A DNA stretch of 64,000 nucleotides. Source: Neurospora tetraspora (lineage: Eukaryota > Ascomycota > Sordariomycetes > Sordariales > Sordariaceae). A program made the position numbers and the translations under genes. This document shows positions 21,802 to 33,393 of this stretch, piece after piece (positions within the stretch are counted from its first letter, which is position 1; each line of letters opens with the position of its first letter). The stretch is from the NCBI RefSeq assembly GCF_033439725.1, contig NW_026944388.1, positions 1,240,001 through 1,304,000 on the forward strand, written 5' to 3'. The notes under the pieces are model-generated. The model saw only the letters and a program-made list of their open reading frames with translations. It was not told the origin of the DNA and did no database searches.

Positions 21802-23164
21802 TCAGTCATCCGCAATGAAAGATTCGCACAACGCAATCCGTTCCTGCTCAAGTTGGAACAAAAATTCCAGTACTTGCTCAGCCACCATCTCCTTGGTGGG
21901 GGTCTTCAATAAACCGCTTTCCACTCGCCCGACATGCTCGGGTACCGGCCCGGCCTCGATCGGAAAGATGGCCCATCCGCGAAACATGTTCTGAGTATCA
22001 GGAATCGGTTCGACTTTAATTTGCGGCATATTCATCCCCAATCTCCTGCACATCTCAGCTACTCGTTGTTGAACCGAGATACTATTGTCATGGACGTCAA
22101 TATCAAGAAGATTGTCGGTGCCTCTCCTACGAGTAGGTTGGGCAGCCGGAGGTGGTTTGGCAAGATAGGGTGCCAATGAGTTCCCGGTGTTACTCACGGC
22201 ATTTGGGTTTAGGGAGGCACCGTTGCTACTGTTGTTTGATTCCGATTCCCCGGTCGCGGGAGGCGATGGCGTGGCGGGGATGGAGATGGGCGCAGACACG
22301 ACGCCATTACCATTAGCGAGTCCGTTGCTTTTGACCGGTGCCGTAGGGCTCTGCTGGGGAGTAATGGCCGAAGGGACCGCAGCCGGAACTCGAGGCGTTT
22401 GCTTCGACTGCCCGTTTTGGTGATTGGCAGGTTTGGACTTTGTCTTGAAAGTCACGTTTTGGCAATCTGAGGGCATGTATTTTTGATACATAAGCCACTC
22501 GATAGCGGACTTGGCTGCGTACCGTTTTGCGTCCTTTTTCCTGGTGAATTGCGGTACAAAACCTGCTCCGGTAGTCTCGTCCTGCAACAGGCCATTCGCT
22601 TCGCTGGGGAAGAGTATCGGCTCCCAGTCCCTGGTAACTCGAAGTGAGACAAAGCACATGAAGCCAACCTTGCCGACCTGATTCTGGTGGTTATCATTAT
22701 ACTCGGTCTCGCATCCTTCCGTTTGATGGGCCTGCTGGTATCCTGTGTAGTGCATTTGTAAGTAGGAGCCTGCATAGAAACAAGGGTATAGACTTACTCA
22801 TAAGTAGAGAGACCCAATCAGCTTCGTCGATGCTAAAACTATGCTTCGTCTTGACGATGGATCTCTTCAGGTCCAGAATGGCTCTCCTCTGGATATCAGT
22901 GAGTGGCTCTGGCTGGGGTAGCGCTTCTTGTTCGGCGATCCAGGCCTTGAGGTCCAGGTATGAGACAGGTTCGTCGAAGATGGCCGCTCCGACGGGGACA
23001 GCATTGGGGTGGCGGTTGGTCTTGTCGACTTCCATGGCTGTGAACACGGTTGTTGTTGCCCCGTTGAGTCCTTGCTTGCTTCGTTTGTGTAGTTCTCCGC
23101 CGTGGTGAGCAAAAGATGTTGAGAGATGCTTTCGTTTATTAGACTGAGAGTTGGAGTCGGACAT
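21802..23164 (-). CDS. Double-stranded-RNA-binding-like protein
   Basis: Exons complement(21802..22742, 22798..23164); the 55-nt intron (GTAAGT..ACACAG) joins in phase 1, 435 residues. The N terminus is basic (NKRKHL, HKRSKQ), suggesting a nuclear signal. Across the splice site the protein reads DWVSLLMRYQQAHQ, then GKVGFMCFVSLRV, a GAGFVPQFTRKKDAKRYAAK motif and EWLMYQKYMP. This is the alpha-beta-beta-beta-alpha pattern of a dsRBD, with the KKDAKRYAA helix where dsRBDs contact RNA. A second weaker copy follows a disordered Pro/Ser/Asn linker near the C terminus (VAEMCRRLGMNMPQIKV, MFRGWAIFP, EMVAEQVLEFLFQLE). No catalytic domain is visible. An RNA-silencing or RNA-processing partner is plausible but not shown. 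A GC-rich overlapping frame on the other strand is ignored. Confidence 0.7.
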
Positions 23165-23251
23165 GGTGCTTTATATCTGATAAGCCTGAGAACAGGATGA
23201 AGAGCTTTGACTGAAGGGCAACCTTAGAGGCGCAGCGAGAGTGGGGTAGAC

Positions 23252-23590
23252 CTACAGGCCACTGGGAAGGTCACTGAGACGACCACTAAGACGCTTCTCA
23301 CTGAGGATGACTGGGCAAAGTTGACCGGACAGAGCAGCCTCGTACGCGTCAATGTCGCCAATCGTTTGTCGACGCGAGACCTGCGAGATGGCTGGTGACG
23401 GAATCTTGGAGCAATATGTGACGAGCCGTTTCCCGAGGACGTCTTGGAGCCGGAGCGAGTGCAGGATGCGCGCAGAGCCGGCACTGGAGCTGCAAGTATC
23501 TCCAAGAAACCTCTTGGTAACGGGGCAACGAGACTGAAACCTTGCAAGTCTTGTTGTGAGTGGTGGTGCAGCGGAGTAAAGTGAAGCCAT
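23252..23590 (-). CDS. Doubtful 112-residue ORF with mitochondrial-type N terminus
   Basis: The ORF from the ATG at 23590 begins MASLYSAAPPLTTRLARFQ and is rich in Arg and Ser with no acidic residues early on, as mitochondrial targeting sequences are. It ends only 87 nt before the start of the dsRBD-like gene on the same strand. It therefore lies where that gene's 5' UTR should be. I tried to splice it into the next gene (donor GTAGGT at about 23249, acceptor CTCAG before 23184), but the frame does not match. It could be a small separate gene, an upstream ORF, or chance. Confidence 0.25.
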   Translation of the reverse strand: MASLYSAAPPLTTRLARFQSRCPVTKRFLGDTCSSSAGSARILHSLRLQDVLGKRLVTYCSKIPSPAISQVSRRQTIGDIDAYEAALSGQLCPVILSEKRLSGRLSDLPSGL

Positions 23591-24781
23591 AGAAATACGT
23601 TGGCAACTGATTGATTTGAAGAGAAGAAGAGAAAGTGAAGAGAGCTGAATTGTAAAGAGATGTTCAGATGACGGAGGGTTGTCGCTCTTGAAAACTCTGC
23701 CGGCAAACTGAAGGAAGGCACGGTTGAAGAACAGCTTCACGACTGCCCTTCTCTTGGACAATTTGTCCTTTCAGACAAGAGGAATGGCGACCCGACGCAC
23801 TGCGCGTTGCGTACTTGGAGAAAAGGAAAGCGACCACGAGACAGAAGTCTGGGTAGGCCTCTGACAGTGGCTCAGTGGCCAATGACCTAGGCAAGATCAA
23901 ACGAAATTTAATAAAGCGCCTGACAGAACTACAGCAGGGCGTTTTGAGATCTTAAAAGACCAAATCGAAAACCAAGAAGCTTCTTTTCGAGTCAAGGATG
24001 TGGAAAGGAATCATACACTACAAACCTGAACAGGACCGTCGAGGTCCTCGTGCCCTGCCCTGTGCCCCAATACCTTATGTAAGCCGAGCCTTCCACTTCA
24101 GCGTACATGGACCTCACTGTACTAGGTACACGCCAAGAATGGTCCGTGCAGCGCTGTAGTCGTCGTCATTCCTGGGGTGATAGCCATGAGCTGCCCGCTG
24201 CCCGCCGTGCCCGCCCCGAGCTGCGCCGCCCTGGATGATGCATGAACTGACCTTGGACCATGGAAGCAACAACTGGAACTTCTTGAGAAAGAACAACTCC
24301 CATTTTCCACTCCAGGGATCCTCTCACCACTTTCTCTCCATATCATCTTGATCGCACTCAGTACTGGGTTGTGGCCATCCTCTCCATCGTCAACCTCCCG
24401 CATCTGTTCGCGTTATCCAAGCAAACCAAGCAGAAGCTCTTGTGATCATCATACGCCCACTCATACTTACATATGCGCCGTCCCCATTTCTTGGACTCCG
24501 TTTAGCTTTACGTCTACCCTCAACGTTCACCTCTACTCGCGACTCTCGTCTGTGGCCCTCGACATCTCCGTCTGCCAAACCTGCCCTCGGCCTCTGGTCT
24601 CGAAACCCCGCCATTGTGCTGGTCCTGGTCCCGCGAACCCACGTCTCTTGTCTACCTTCGTCTCCTACCCCGGTCCAATTGCTTGCCACATCCCGTCTCA
24701 GGTTCTAGACTCTGCGCCGTCCTGTCAACTCTCTGACTCTCCTGCCACCGTCCGCTCAAGTCCAGAAAGAAACGTTGCGTC
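23591..24781. promoter_or_regulatory. Divergent promoter region before snx41
   Basis: Between minus-strand genes and snx41 (+). The last 350 bases are CT/CA-rich, as expected for the snx41 leader. No gene is assigned. Confidence 0.45.
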
Positions 24782-26949
24782 ATGTGGAACGACGAGGACA
24801 ACAACCCTTATGGGAGCTTTGAGCGCCGTGACTCTTTTGCTTCGTCAACCAATCCCGCTTCTCCGACCGCTCGCGACTGTGAGTTCTACCATCTTGACAG
24901 CCCATTCTAAGCCTGCTCTGGACTAGCCATGGACGGCGAGTTGGATGATATATCCCTGGGGGGTTTTGCCCATGACGATGATGACGCTGATACCGACTGG
25001 TCCTTGATAGATTCCATAGACGCTCGCTTCCCAACTCCCCAAGATGCTCGCTACGATGCTCCCCTGACGTCCTCGGATGCTGGTGACGACGAGGTACTAG
25101 GTCCCAGTTACCCTAGGGAAGCAAGCGATGTTGCGACCGATGACGAGGCGGATGACCAAGCCCACGGCGAGCTTGTACCACGGCGCAAGCCAGGTGGTTA
25201 TGACAGCAGGATCGAACAGATGCTCTACGAAAATCCCGAACTACCCATTTTGATTACCGAGGCAGGCAAAAGCCAGGAGAGCGGCGGAAGATTCATTGTG
25301 TATACCATTAAGACTGGAGTAAGGTTCGGCTTCCCTCGACTAGCTGGCATTGTGTTCGCTAACCAGTTTTGTTTCCTAGGACCTGACCGTTCGCCGGCGA
25401 TACTCCGAGTTTGCGTCGCTAAGAGACGCCCTTACGAGACTTCACCCTACGCTGGTCATTCCCCCCATACCAGAGAAGCATACCATGGCCGATTATGCTG
25501 CCAACCCAACAAATGCCAAACAAGACCAGCAGATTATCGACTTGCGAAAGCGCATGCTTGCTGTTTTCCTAAACCGGTGCAGGCGCATGGAGCAGGTCCG
25601 TACCGATGGTGTATGGTGGCGATTCCTGGATCCAAACTCAAGCTGGGTAAGTCACAAGGCCTTTTGATACGGAGCAGATCAGCCAGCTAACGCAGCCAAA
25701 GACGGAGGTACTCCATTCGCATCCCGTGTCCTCCATCCCGAAGCAGATTATGAAGGCGCCTCCCCTGGATCCTGCGAACCCGACTCCTGGACACAACTTC
25801 CTTCCTGTGCCAAGTAGCTCGGCCAAGTTGAAGACGTTGCCGACGCAAGCCCTCGACAGTGCTGCGCCCGGGTCCCTTGCTCGGTTTCCGCCTGACGCCA
25901 ACTCCCTCAGCGAGCAAGAATTGGACGCCTATTTCATTGCCTTTGAGACCTCCATCAAGGACCTCGAAGCATTACTCACTGGGCCGATCGAGAAAGTGAA
26001 CCGCCGCACGCTGAACCATCTGTCTTCGTTGGCTTCAGACCTTTCAGAACTAGGTGCCAGATACAACGCCTTTGCTTTGTCAGAGACCGCGCCTACCGTT
26101 TCAGCGGCCATTGAGAGGGTTGGACAGGCGGCAGACTCGTCATACATTGCCACGGAGGAGCTTTCCACTTCGTTGAGCGCCAGTTTTGCCGAACCGATGC
26201 GGGAAAGTGCGCAGTTCGCCGGGGTGGTACGAAATGTGCTGCGCTATAGGATTCTGAAGAGGGTCCAGCAAGAGATGACAACGGATGAACTCAACAAAAA
26301 GAGAGCCCTGTTGGAATCGCTAGAGAGAAGTGAGGCAGAGGCCAGGAGGATCGATCAATATCTCAGCAGTAGCCAGCAGATCCAGCCCCCTAGGAGGGAA
26401 GCGCCGGCGCAACACCGTAGGGACGGGAGTGGCGAGGACACTGCATCTATCGATTCGGACTTTCCTCCTACGCACGGCGATTTCTCTCAGGCACCATCCG
26501 CTAAGATCGGGGCGCCAGAGCGGACAGGAGGTAGCCCGAGTCATAAGAAGGCGGCGAGCACCTCGATTACGAACAAGATCTTTGGACCAATTCGGCACGC
26601 AGTTCAAGGAGTGGTGGACGTTGATCCTGAGCGGACCCGGCGTGACACTATTGGAAAGACCAGGGAATCAATCGTACAACTGGAGCAAGCACAGATTGCA
26701 TCGGCCAAGGATGTCAAGGACGCGAGCGCGAGCGTTCTGAAGGATCTCAAGAGATTCCAACGCGAGAAGGAGGATGACCTCAAGCGGTATATGGTAAGAC
26801 CACCTCGATCCACAGTATACCAATCATGACCAACTGCTAACTTTGGGTCGTAGCTGGCGTATGCCAAGAGCCAGATTGAGTGGGCAAAGAAGAACCAGGA
26901 AACTTGGGAGGAAGCAAAGGCCGAGGTCAACAAGATCAACGAGTCTTAG
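24782..26949 (+). CDS. snx41: Sorting nexin Snx41/Atg20-type (PX-BAR)
   Basis: Five exons: 24782..24878, 24927..25318, 25380..25646, 25696..26793, 26854..26949; all joins keep frame, 649 residues. The start MWNDEDNNPYGSFE matches what I recall of fungal Snx41/Atg20 proteins. An acidic N terminus is followed by a PX domain (about residues 130-250): GRFIVYTIKTG, then RRRYSEFASLRDAL across the exon 2/3 join, the PPIPEK loop and WWRFLDPNSSW. PX domains bind phosphatidylinositol 3-phosphate. The C-terminal half is helical and BAR-like, ending KSQIEWAKKNQETWEEAK. In yeast the Snx4-Atg20/Snx41 dimers recycle cargo from endosomes and support selective autophagy. The internal ATG at 24929 is not the start: the small first exon and a 48-nt intron restore the conserved N terminus. 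The gene lies upstream of ceg1 on the same strand. Confidence 0.92.
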
Positions 26950-27888
26950 TCGGACAAAGTGGTTCGTCCTCCGAGTCGATGGGTTCATATTAAACGTCAT
27001 GAGGAATGATTTATCATGTGGAAAGTGTAGCAACAACTTTCCGGGCGTTCAGGAGATGTTAAAAGGGTTGTTTGTGTCTTGATGACGATGCCGTTAGCAG
27101 ACGACGGGGCGGGAATATTACTTTTAGACGAGAATAAGAATAATGAGAGTTATTGCATTAAGATGGAATAAGACCGGTTTATGATATTTATACCTTTACT
27201 TCTCTAGCCCAGGCATGTTGAGTAAAGACTGGACGGGTTGCAATGGTCAGACAACCACAACCTCCAACGTGTATCGAACGGGCATGCTCCACACTTCTTT
27301 CAGGGGATCTCGGGGGGACTGGAGGTGTCAGTGCACCGTACCTTGCATAGGCCCAAACAAATAGTTACTATTGGAACAAAGGGATGATCAGCGTTGGATT
27401 CGAGGTTGCTCAACCATTGTCACTGTATGTTGTAGACCTTGGACGTGAATGGTTACGGCCGAGGAACCTGCTCTGACTACATATAGAGATGGTGAATGAC
27501 GGCGGTAGCTTCGCCTTCACTTGGTTGCTCTTCACGGCTATGGAGGTTCAGGTTGTCCCTGTTGGCATGGCACTTATAGCGTGTCGTCCAGGGGATGCGA
27601 TAAGATAAGCGCCACGCCCAAGAGTTCATGACGACCCGTTCTCGTCGAGGACTTGCCAATTCGTGGCCTTCAACACCAACTCAACAACTTTTACAGTCCA
27701 TTGTTCACCACTCGGCATTATTTCGATTCCTCTTTCCGCGACACGACTTAAACAAAGGAACATCGAATCGAATATACGGCATATCACAGCTATCGATTAT
27801 AGCCAGCGTTACTCCAGACAGCTGTCGCAAACCATCACCACCGTCTACGTCTAGTCGTCCACGATCCGCTCTCGCTGCCGCCCTCACA
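26950..27888. other. Intergenic: snx41 3' end and ceg1 promoter
   Basis: 939 bases with no gene seen. The ceg1 frame stays open upstream of its ATG to about 27628, but the family similarity begins only after the ATG at 27889. Confidence 0.5.
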
Positions 27889-29171
27889 ATGGAACAACCA
27901 GGGCCCATTGCCGACATTGCTAAGCCTGGCATCAAAGCGCCGCGCGATCTGGCCATTTCTCTGCGAGAAGAAGTTGCCCGGATTCTAGGGAGGAGTTCTA
28001 TTGGCTTCCCCGGAGCACAACCTGTTAGCTTTGCTCGCAAGCATCTAGAGGAACTACGAAGAGAAGAGTAAGCAAGGCCCCGTCTAGAGATTCTTTGTGC
28101 GGTTGCGCATGTCACAACTCAGGCTGACCACTTGTGTAAAGCTACTATGTCTGCGAAAAATCCGACGGTATTCGCTACCTCCTCTACCTCACGGTTGACG
28201 AAGAAGGGCAAGAAGTCCAATACCTGATCGATCGCAAAAACGACTACTGGTTCCTCCCCCGCAACAGCATGCACTTCCCCATGCCCAACGACATCCAAGC
28301 ATTCCACCGGGGCACCATCATCGACGGCGAGCTGGTAATGGACACAGTCCCCGGCACGAACGGTCGAAAAGAACCGCGCTTCCTCGTCTTCGACCTACTC
28401 GCGCTCGACGACAAGGCCGAGCTCCTAAACAAACCCCTCGACAAGCGCCTCGGCTACTTCAGCGCCTACGTATACGAACCCTACAAGAAGCTCCTCCAAC
28501 AGTTTCCCCAGGAAATCCCCTTTATGGCCTTCAAGGTGGAGATGAAGCGCATGGAACTGTCGTACGGCATCGAGACCATGTTCCGCGAAGTAATACCGGC
28601 CCTGAAACACGACAGCGACGGCCTCATCTTCACGTGTCGCACCACCCCTTACCACTTCGGCACCGACCCGCACATTCTCAAATGGAAAGCGCCACACGAA
28701 AACACGCTGGACTTCCGCATGCGCCTTAACTTCCCACTGGTACAAGCCACCGAAGCAGAACTTGACGAGGGCTTCCCCGAGCAATTCACCGACTACGATT
28801 CCGTCCCGCAAGCGGAACTACACATCTTCTGCGGCAACGACGGACCAGGCGGCAGTAAATACGAGCTCTTTCCCGACCCGCTTTATATCGCCGAGGACGA
28901 GTGGGAGACGCTCAAGGCGCTGGGCGACCCGTTGCAGGACCGCGTGGTGGAGTGCTGTCTGGATGCCGAAAACCGGTGGCGGCTGTTTAGGTTCCGCGAC
29001 GACAAGAATGAGGCGAATCATACGAGTACCGTCACGAGCGTCATGGCGAGTATAAGGGATGGCGTGTCGGATCAGGAACTCCTCAGCGCGGCGACGGCGA
29101 TTAAGGAGAGCTGGAAGATACGCGCGCAGAAGAGGAAGGAGCAGCAGCAGCAGCAGCAGCCTAAGCACTGA
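27889..29171 (+). CDS. ceg1: mRNA guanylyltransferase (capping enzyme) Ceg1
   Basis: Exons 27889..28067 and 28142..29171, phase 2 join, 402 residues. It transfers GMP from GTP to the 5'-diphosphate end of nascent mRNA. The intron falls just before the active site: the spliced protein reads YYVCEKSDGIRYLLY, where K66 is the lysine nucleophile of the KxDG motif. Later nucleotidyltransferase motifs are IIDGELV (motif III), DGLIFTC (motif IV) and LKWK (motif V), followed by an OB-fold with RWRLFRFRDDK (motif VI). No RNA triphosphatase domain is fused, as expected for fungi, where a separate Cet1-type subunit does that step. The C terminus ends in a basic/Gln tail (QKRKEQQQQQQPKH). The upstream in-frame extension is Ser/Thr-rich 5' leader and is excluded. 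Confidence 0.95.
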
Positions 29172-29917
29172 AAGCGCTAGCGGACTCGTGGTCCTCTTCT
29201 CAATCTGGATGAAGAAGGGCTTGGCCCTCGTAGCTTGGTCTTCGCTTCCTGGTATATCCCTTATTCTTTTTTTTAAATCGGTGTTTAGTGGTCTGGGGTT
29301 TTAAAGAGGTGCTTGATATGTGAACTAACTATACCTGGGCGTTTGGGGACTGGGCTTTTGTTTTGGGCTCTAGCTCTTAATGCATGTTTTTTTTTTACCT
29401 TCAGTTTCCAATGGTGATATGGAATAGACGGCGGTGGTTACCCATGTTGATGAAACGCCAAGCAATCGCTGTGTGAAGATTGTGAATACGACTTCTTGAT
29501 CCATTCTATCTATGTATATCATTTAACTTGGTTCTGGGTATATGCTCGTTTCGAGTTGTGGTGATGATACCCCCTGGACTACTCAACAGTGACATAATAG
29601 ACAGGACAACAGTGAACCACCTTACTGCTTTAACTAGGTGAACGGCGCTGGAAGAACCGATCGGTCATTATGCCCCGACGGAGTGACATGTCTTCTCCCA
29701 CCGAGTCCATATACAAAGAGACCAAACTACCATCTCGAGTCCAAGTCAAACACAAGTGAGTAGGTAACTTGGATGAGACCGGTTGTATAAGCACCAGGAC
29801 ATAACCATAGCAAGACACACAAACAATACAAGCATATAACTTTGTGTTATATATCCAAGTCACAACTAACTAACAGCAGCTCAACCCCGCCTACTCTACC
29901 TCCCATCTAATCTAATC
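29172..29917. other. Convergent 3' intergenic region
   Basis: 3' flanks of ceg1 (+) and the UPRT gene (-), with T-rich runs near 29270 and 29385. No gene. Confidence 0.5.
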
Positions 29918-30738
29918 TTACTTCCCAATAGTCAAAAACAACCGATCCCCCACATCCCCCAAACCAGGCCTCAACATACCCCCCTGCGTCAGTTCCTGAT
30001 CCACACCGGCCAGCCAGATCTCCGTTCCCTCAGGCCACTCCTCAGCCACCTTCTTCACACCCTCGGCGGCACCGAGCACAGACAAGACAATCACCCGCTT
30101 GGCGCCCCACTCGATCAATGTCTGGATGGCGGCCGCGCAGGTGCCGCCGGTGGCGATGATGGGGTCGAGGATGATGGCTAGGTCGGATGCGGTTTCCTGC
30201 GTGGGGGAAACGAGATGGTTGGGCAAGTTGTTGTAGTACTCGACGGGGGCGAGGGTGATGGGGTCGCGGAAGAGGCCGAGGTGGTGCACGGGGACGGGCT
30301 GGGGGAGGATGGTTTGGATTGCTGGGGGGGAGGGTTTGTTAGCGGGGCTTTTTGTAATAGAGGAGGGAGAGCATGAGTAAGTAGCAGGAAAGAGGACTGG
30401 ACGGGAACGGCAACAAAAACAAAAACAATAAAAGAAAGAAGACAAAAGCAAAACATACCCTCAACCATCCCCAATCCACTCCTCAAAATCGGAATCAGCG
30501 AGATATTCCCCGGCGCAGCGGTAGTGGTCTCGTAAGTAAACCCGAGGGGCGTTTCCCCTTGGGGACCGGGGGCCGTGGTCATGGCCTTTGCGAGGGCTTC
30601 CGACCCCAGGAGCAAAGAGATCTCGTGGATCAACGTCTTGACGTCTCGCGCGCTGGTGGTCTTGGACCGCAGCTGCGAGAGCTTGGCGAGGAGGCAGGGG
30701 TGCGTGGAGACGTGGACGTTGGGTGGTAGAGAAGACAT
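29918..30738 (-). CDS. fur1: Uracil phosphoribosyltransferase
   Basis: Exons complement(29918..30321, 30459..30738), phase 1 join, 227 residues, close to the usual 210-220 for fungal UPRT. It makes UMP from uracil and PRPP in pyrimidine salvage. Key motifs: ETPLGFTYETT, PILRSGLGMVEAIQTILP across the splice site, HHLGLFRDP, the PRPP-binding loop ILDPIIATGGTCAAAI, and the C-terminal GVDQELTQGGMLRPGLGDVGDRLF. The 137-nt intron is pyrimidine-rich. The 5' leader has a CAA repeat (the complement of the TTG repeat at 30754-30777). In fungi with such an enzyme, loss gives 5-fluorouracil resistance. The gene diverges from the FEX gene. Confidence 0.96.
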
Positions 30739-31782
30739 GGTGGGTGATTTGTGTTGTTGTTGTTGTTGTTGTTGTTGGTGTACTCGACGGTGTGTTGATA
30801 TCGTTGGTTCAGGTTTGCTATCCCAGCGGTGGTGGTGGTGGTGTCGAGATGATGTGATGAGGTGGCTGACCCAAGGTTGTAGAAGTCACGACTGTCGATG
30901 GTGTATTTGGATAACAAAGAGTTCACGAATACAGAGAAGGGGAGAAGGAACAGGAAGAATACGAAGACCTCTCGGGAATCTAATGGAGGTGCTGGCCGGC
31001 CTTACATATTGTCTTCAAGCTCTATCAGACAGAGAGAGCCCGAGTGGGCCACATAGCTGAGAGGGCGACTCCGGCGAGTGAGATGGCAGCTCCCATCGCC
31101 GTGTTCCGAGTGGGATTGGGGCATTGGAGCTCGGGCAGGTTGCACTCATTCTCTAGCGTAGTTTTGTTATCCGCGAATCTATCAGCAACTCACCTTGTGT
31201 TCGAGTCTGGTGTATACGTAAGACACCGTGACCCGGCACTAAGAGCATCACGACAACACATGAACAACATCGTGAGGTTTATGAATGACGGACTCGGGTT
31301 GGGTACCATCCCCATCACCTTTGAATTGTAATCCAGGCAACAGTACTCGGCTTCAAAGGGACCGGACGGTGAACATGATGAGCATCAAAGAGGGGGAAGG
31401 ACAGCAAGGTACTTTACAGGGAAGGTCACTCTGTCAGTGATTGGGACATCTCCGCATTGAGGACGATCAAGTGGGGTGCGGGGCGCTTGACAAGGGACCG
31501 TCATTCTCCAGTCGGTCTCCATTCCCCATTCACGGCGATAAGATAGACCCCGTACAGTAGCCGCTAGCAGTCACTGTCGCAACGGCACTGTCACTATCAG
31601 ATTCAGATCCGTCATCGGCTGTCAGGTAAATTACAGAGACCTTGAAACAAACATGCGAATCAGAGCGAGCCCGAACCACGACCCTTTGGTAATGGAAACA
31701 TCGAGGCCTATGGTGATGCGTAATCTGCTGTGGTATCTCATCCCTCCCCCACGGACGGCCCTATCGATATTGCGAATTGGTG
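30739..31782. promoter_or_regulatory. Divergent promoter region, UPRT/FEX
   Basis: 1,044 bases between the starts of the UPRT gene (-) and FEX (+). It contains TTG and GGT microsatellites at 30754-30777 and 30825-30842. No gene is seen. Confidence 0.5.
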
Positions 31783-33393
31783 ATGATGACGGCCCCAAGT
31801 AATACCGAGGGATACACTGCCAGTACCCCTGATTCACCTGACCGCAACCGTCAGCGCAACCTCGTCGACGACCACAATCACGGACACAATGATGGATACA
31901 ACCAGGGACATGTAACTGGAGGGACAGAGTTACATCCTCACCACCAGGCACAATCACAACGCCGCCTTTCTCGAGCCTCTTCGCGTCGTGCCTCAGTCGT
32001 ATCACCCGTCAACTATGATGTCCCAGACGACTACGCAAACCTCGAGGCATCCAATATATCACCAGTCCAGAACCCAGACGAGGAGTCCATCACTCGCCAT
32101 GAGACTCTAGAACAAGTCAGGAGTCGTGACCAGGACTACCTCCGGGAACAAAAGCAGCAAAGACGGGAAGAGCCCGAGTCATCAGAGAACTACTACGAAA
32201 GGGAAAAGGGACAGGAAAAGGGAGAGCAGCACGCCAAAAGACAACAAAAAGTCTCCCGCCTCGCCACAGAACTTTACACCATCTCCTACCTCATCTTTTT
32301 CTCCCTTCTCGGCACCCTCGCCAGACTGGGCCTACAAGCCCTCACCTCCTCGTACCCACAATCACCCATCATCTTCCCCTCGATATGGCCCAACTTCGCC
32401 GGCTGTGTGGTCATGGGCTTCCTAGCCGAGGATCGCATGCTCTTCCGGGCATCAGACTGGGGTCAACAATCAACAACAGCCCCCAAACCTAAAAAGGACG
32501 ATGACGATGAAGAAACCGGCGGCAGTGTCCCAGCCGAAAAAGCCGATATCGACCCAGCAGCAGCCAAAAAAGCCCACCTCTCCCTCAAAAAGACCATCCC
32601 GCTCTACATCGGTCTCGCAACCGGCTTCTGCGGCTCTTTTACTTCCTTCTCCTCTTTCATCCGGGATATTTTTCTGGCGCTCTCCAACGACCTCGCCGCC
32701 CATGATACTACCCCAGTTTCCCGAAACGGCGGCTACTCCTTCCTAGCCTTACTCTCCGTCGGCATAACCACCATCTCCCTCTCCCTCGCCGGCTTGTTTC
32801 TAGGAGCCCACCTCGCCATCGCCTTCTCACCCCTCTTTACCCGCTTCTCTTTGACCCTCCCCTACACTTTCGTTAGTCGCATCCTCGACCGCCTCGCTGT
32901 CCTTTTGGGCTTCGGTTGCTGGCTAGGCGCTGTGTTGCTGAGTATCTTCCCACCCGACCGGCACTCTATTCCGAATGAAAGTGAAGAGCGCTGGCGCGGC
33001 TCCGCAACCTTCGCCCTCGTCTTTGCTCCGCTCGGCTGTCTCCTGCGGTTCTACGCCTCGGCGCATCTCAACGGCCGACTACCCAGTTTTCCTTTGGGGA
33101 CTTTTGTGGTGAACATGTTTGGTACTGCGGTGCTGGGCATGGCCTGGGACTTGGCGCATATGCCGAGCTTGGGAGGAGTGGTGGGGTGTCAGGTGCTGCA
33201 GGGGGTGGCGGATGGGTTTTGCGGGTGCTTGACGACGGTGAGCACGTGGGTTTCCGAGTTGGCGGCGTTGAGGAGGAGACATGCGTATGTTTATGGGGGT
33301 GTGAGTGTGGGTGGGGGGTTGGCGTTGTTGGTGGTTGTTATGGGGAGTTTGAGATGGACGGAGGGGTTTGGGGAGGTTAGGTGTTTGCATTGA
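31783..33393 (+). CDS. fex: Fluoride exporter, two-domain FEX (CrcB family)
   Basis: Single exon, 536 residues; ATG at 31783 (a second ATG follows at once). Residues 1-155 are hydrophilic and disordered, then about eight to nine membrane segments follow. Two homologous CrcB-like halves are visible. Half one: LFFSLLGTLARLGLQ-type segment, PNFAGCVVMGF, GFCGSFTSFSSF. Half two: LGCLLRFYAS, VVNMFGTAVLGMAW, GFCGCLTTVSTWVSE. The Asn and the Phe/Thr/Ser-rich GFCGxxTTxSxx motifs line the dual fluoride pores in this family. The two halves are joined by a long linker containing a Lys/Asp-rich loop (about 32480-32590). Known eukaryotic FEX proteins sit in the plasma membrane and protect against fluoride. 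Convergent with the Hsp70-like gene. Confidence 0.93.
   Translation: MMTAPSNTEGYTASTPDSPDRNRQRNLVDDHNHGHNDGYNQGHVTGGTELHPHHQAQSQRRLSRASSRRASVVSPVNYDVPDDYANLEASNISPVQNPDEESITRHETLEQVRSRDQDYLREQKQQRREEPESSENYYEREKGQEKGEQHAKRQQKVSRLATELYTISYLIFFSLLGTLARLGLQALTSSYPQSPIIFPSIWPNFAGCVVMGFLAEDRMLFRASDWGQQSTTAPKPKKDDDDEETGGSVPAEKADIDPAAAKKAHLSLKKTIPLYIGLATGFCGSFTSFSSFIRDIFLALSNDLAAHDTTPVSRNGGYSFLALLSVGITTISLSLAGLFLGAHLAIAFSPLFTRFSLTLPYTFVSRILDRLAVLLGFGCWLGAVLLSIFPPDRHSIPNESEERWRGSATFALVFAPLGCLLRFYASAHLNGRLPSFPLGTFVVNMFGTAVLGMAWDLAHMPSLGGVVGCQVLQGVADGFCGCLTTVSTWVSELAALRRRHAYVYGGVSVGGGLALLVVVMGSLRWTEGFGEVRCLH

Noticed and set aside
22743-22797. Alternative acceptor giving a 28-nt intron in the dsRBD-like gene
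   Set aside because: Too short for a fungal spliceosomal intron and it breaks the frame; the 55-nt intron keeps it.
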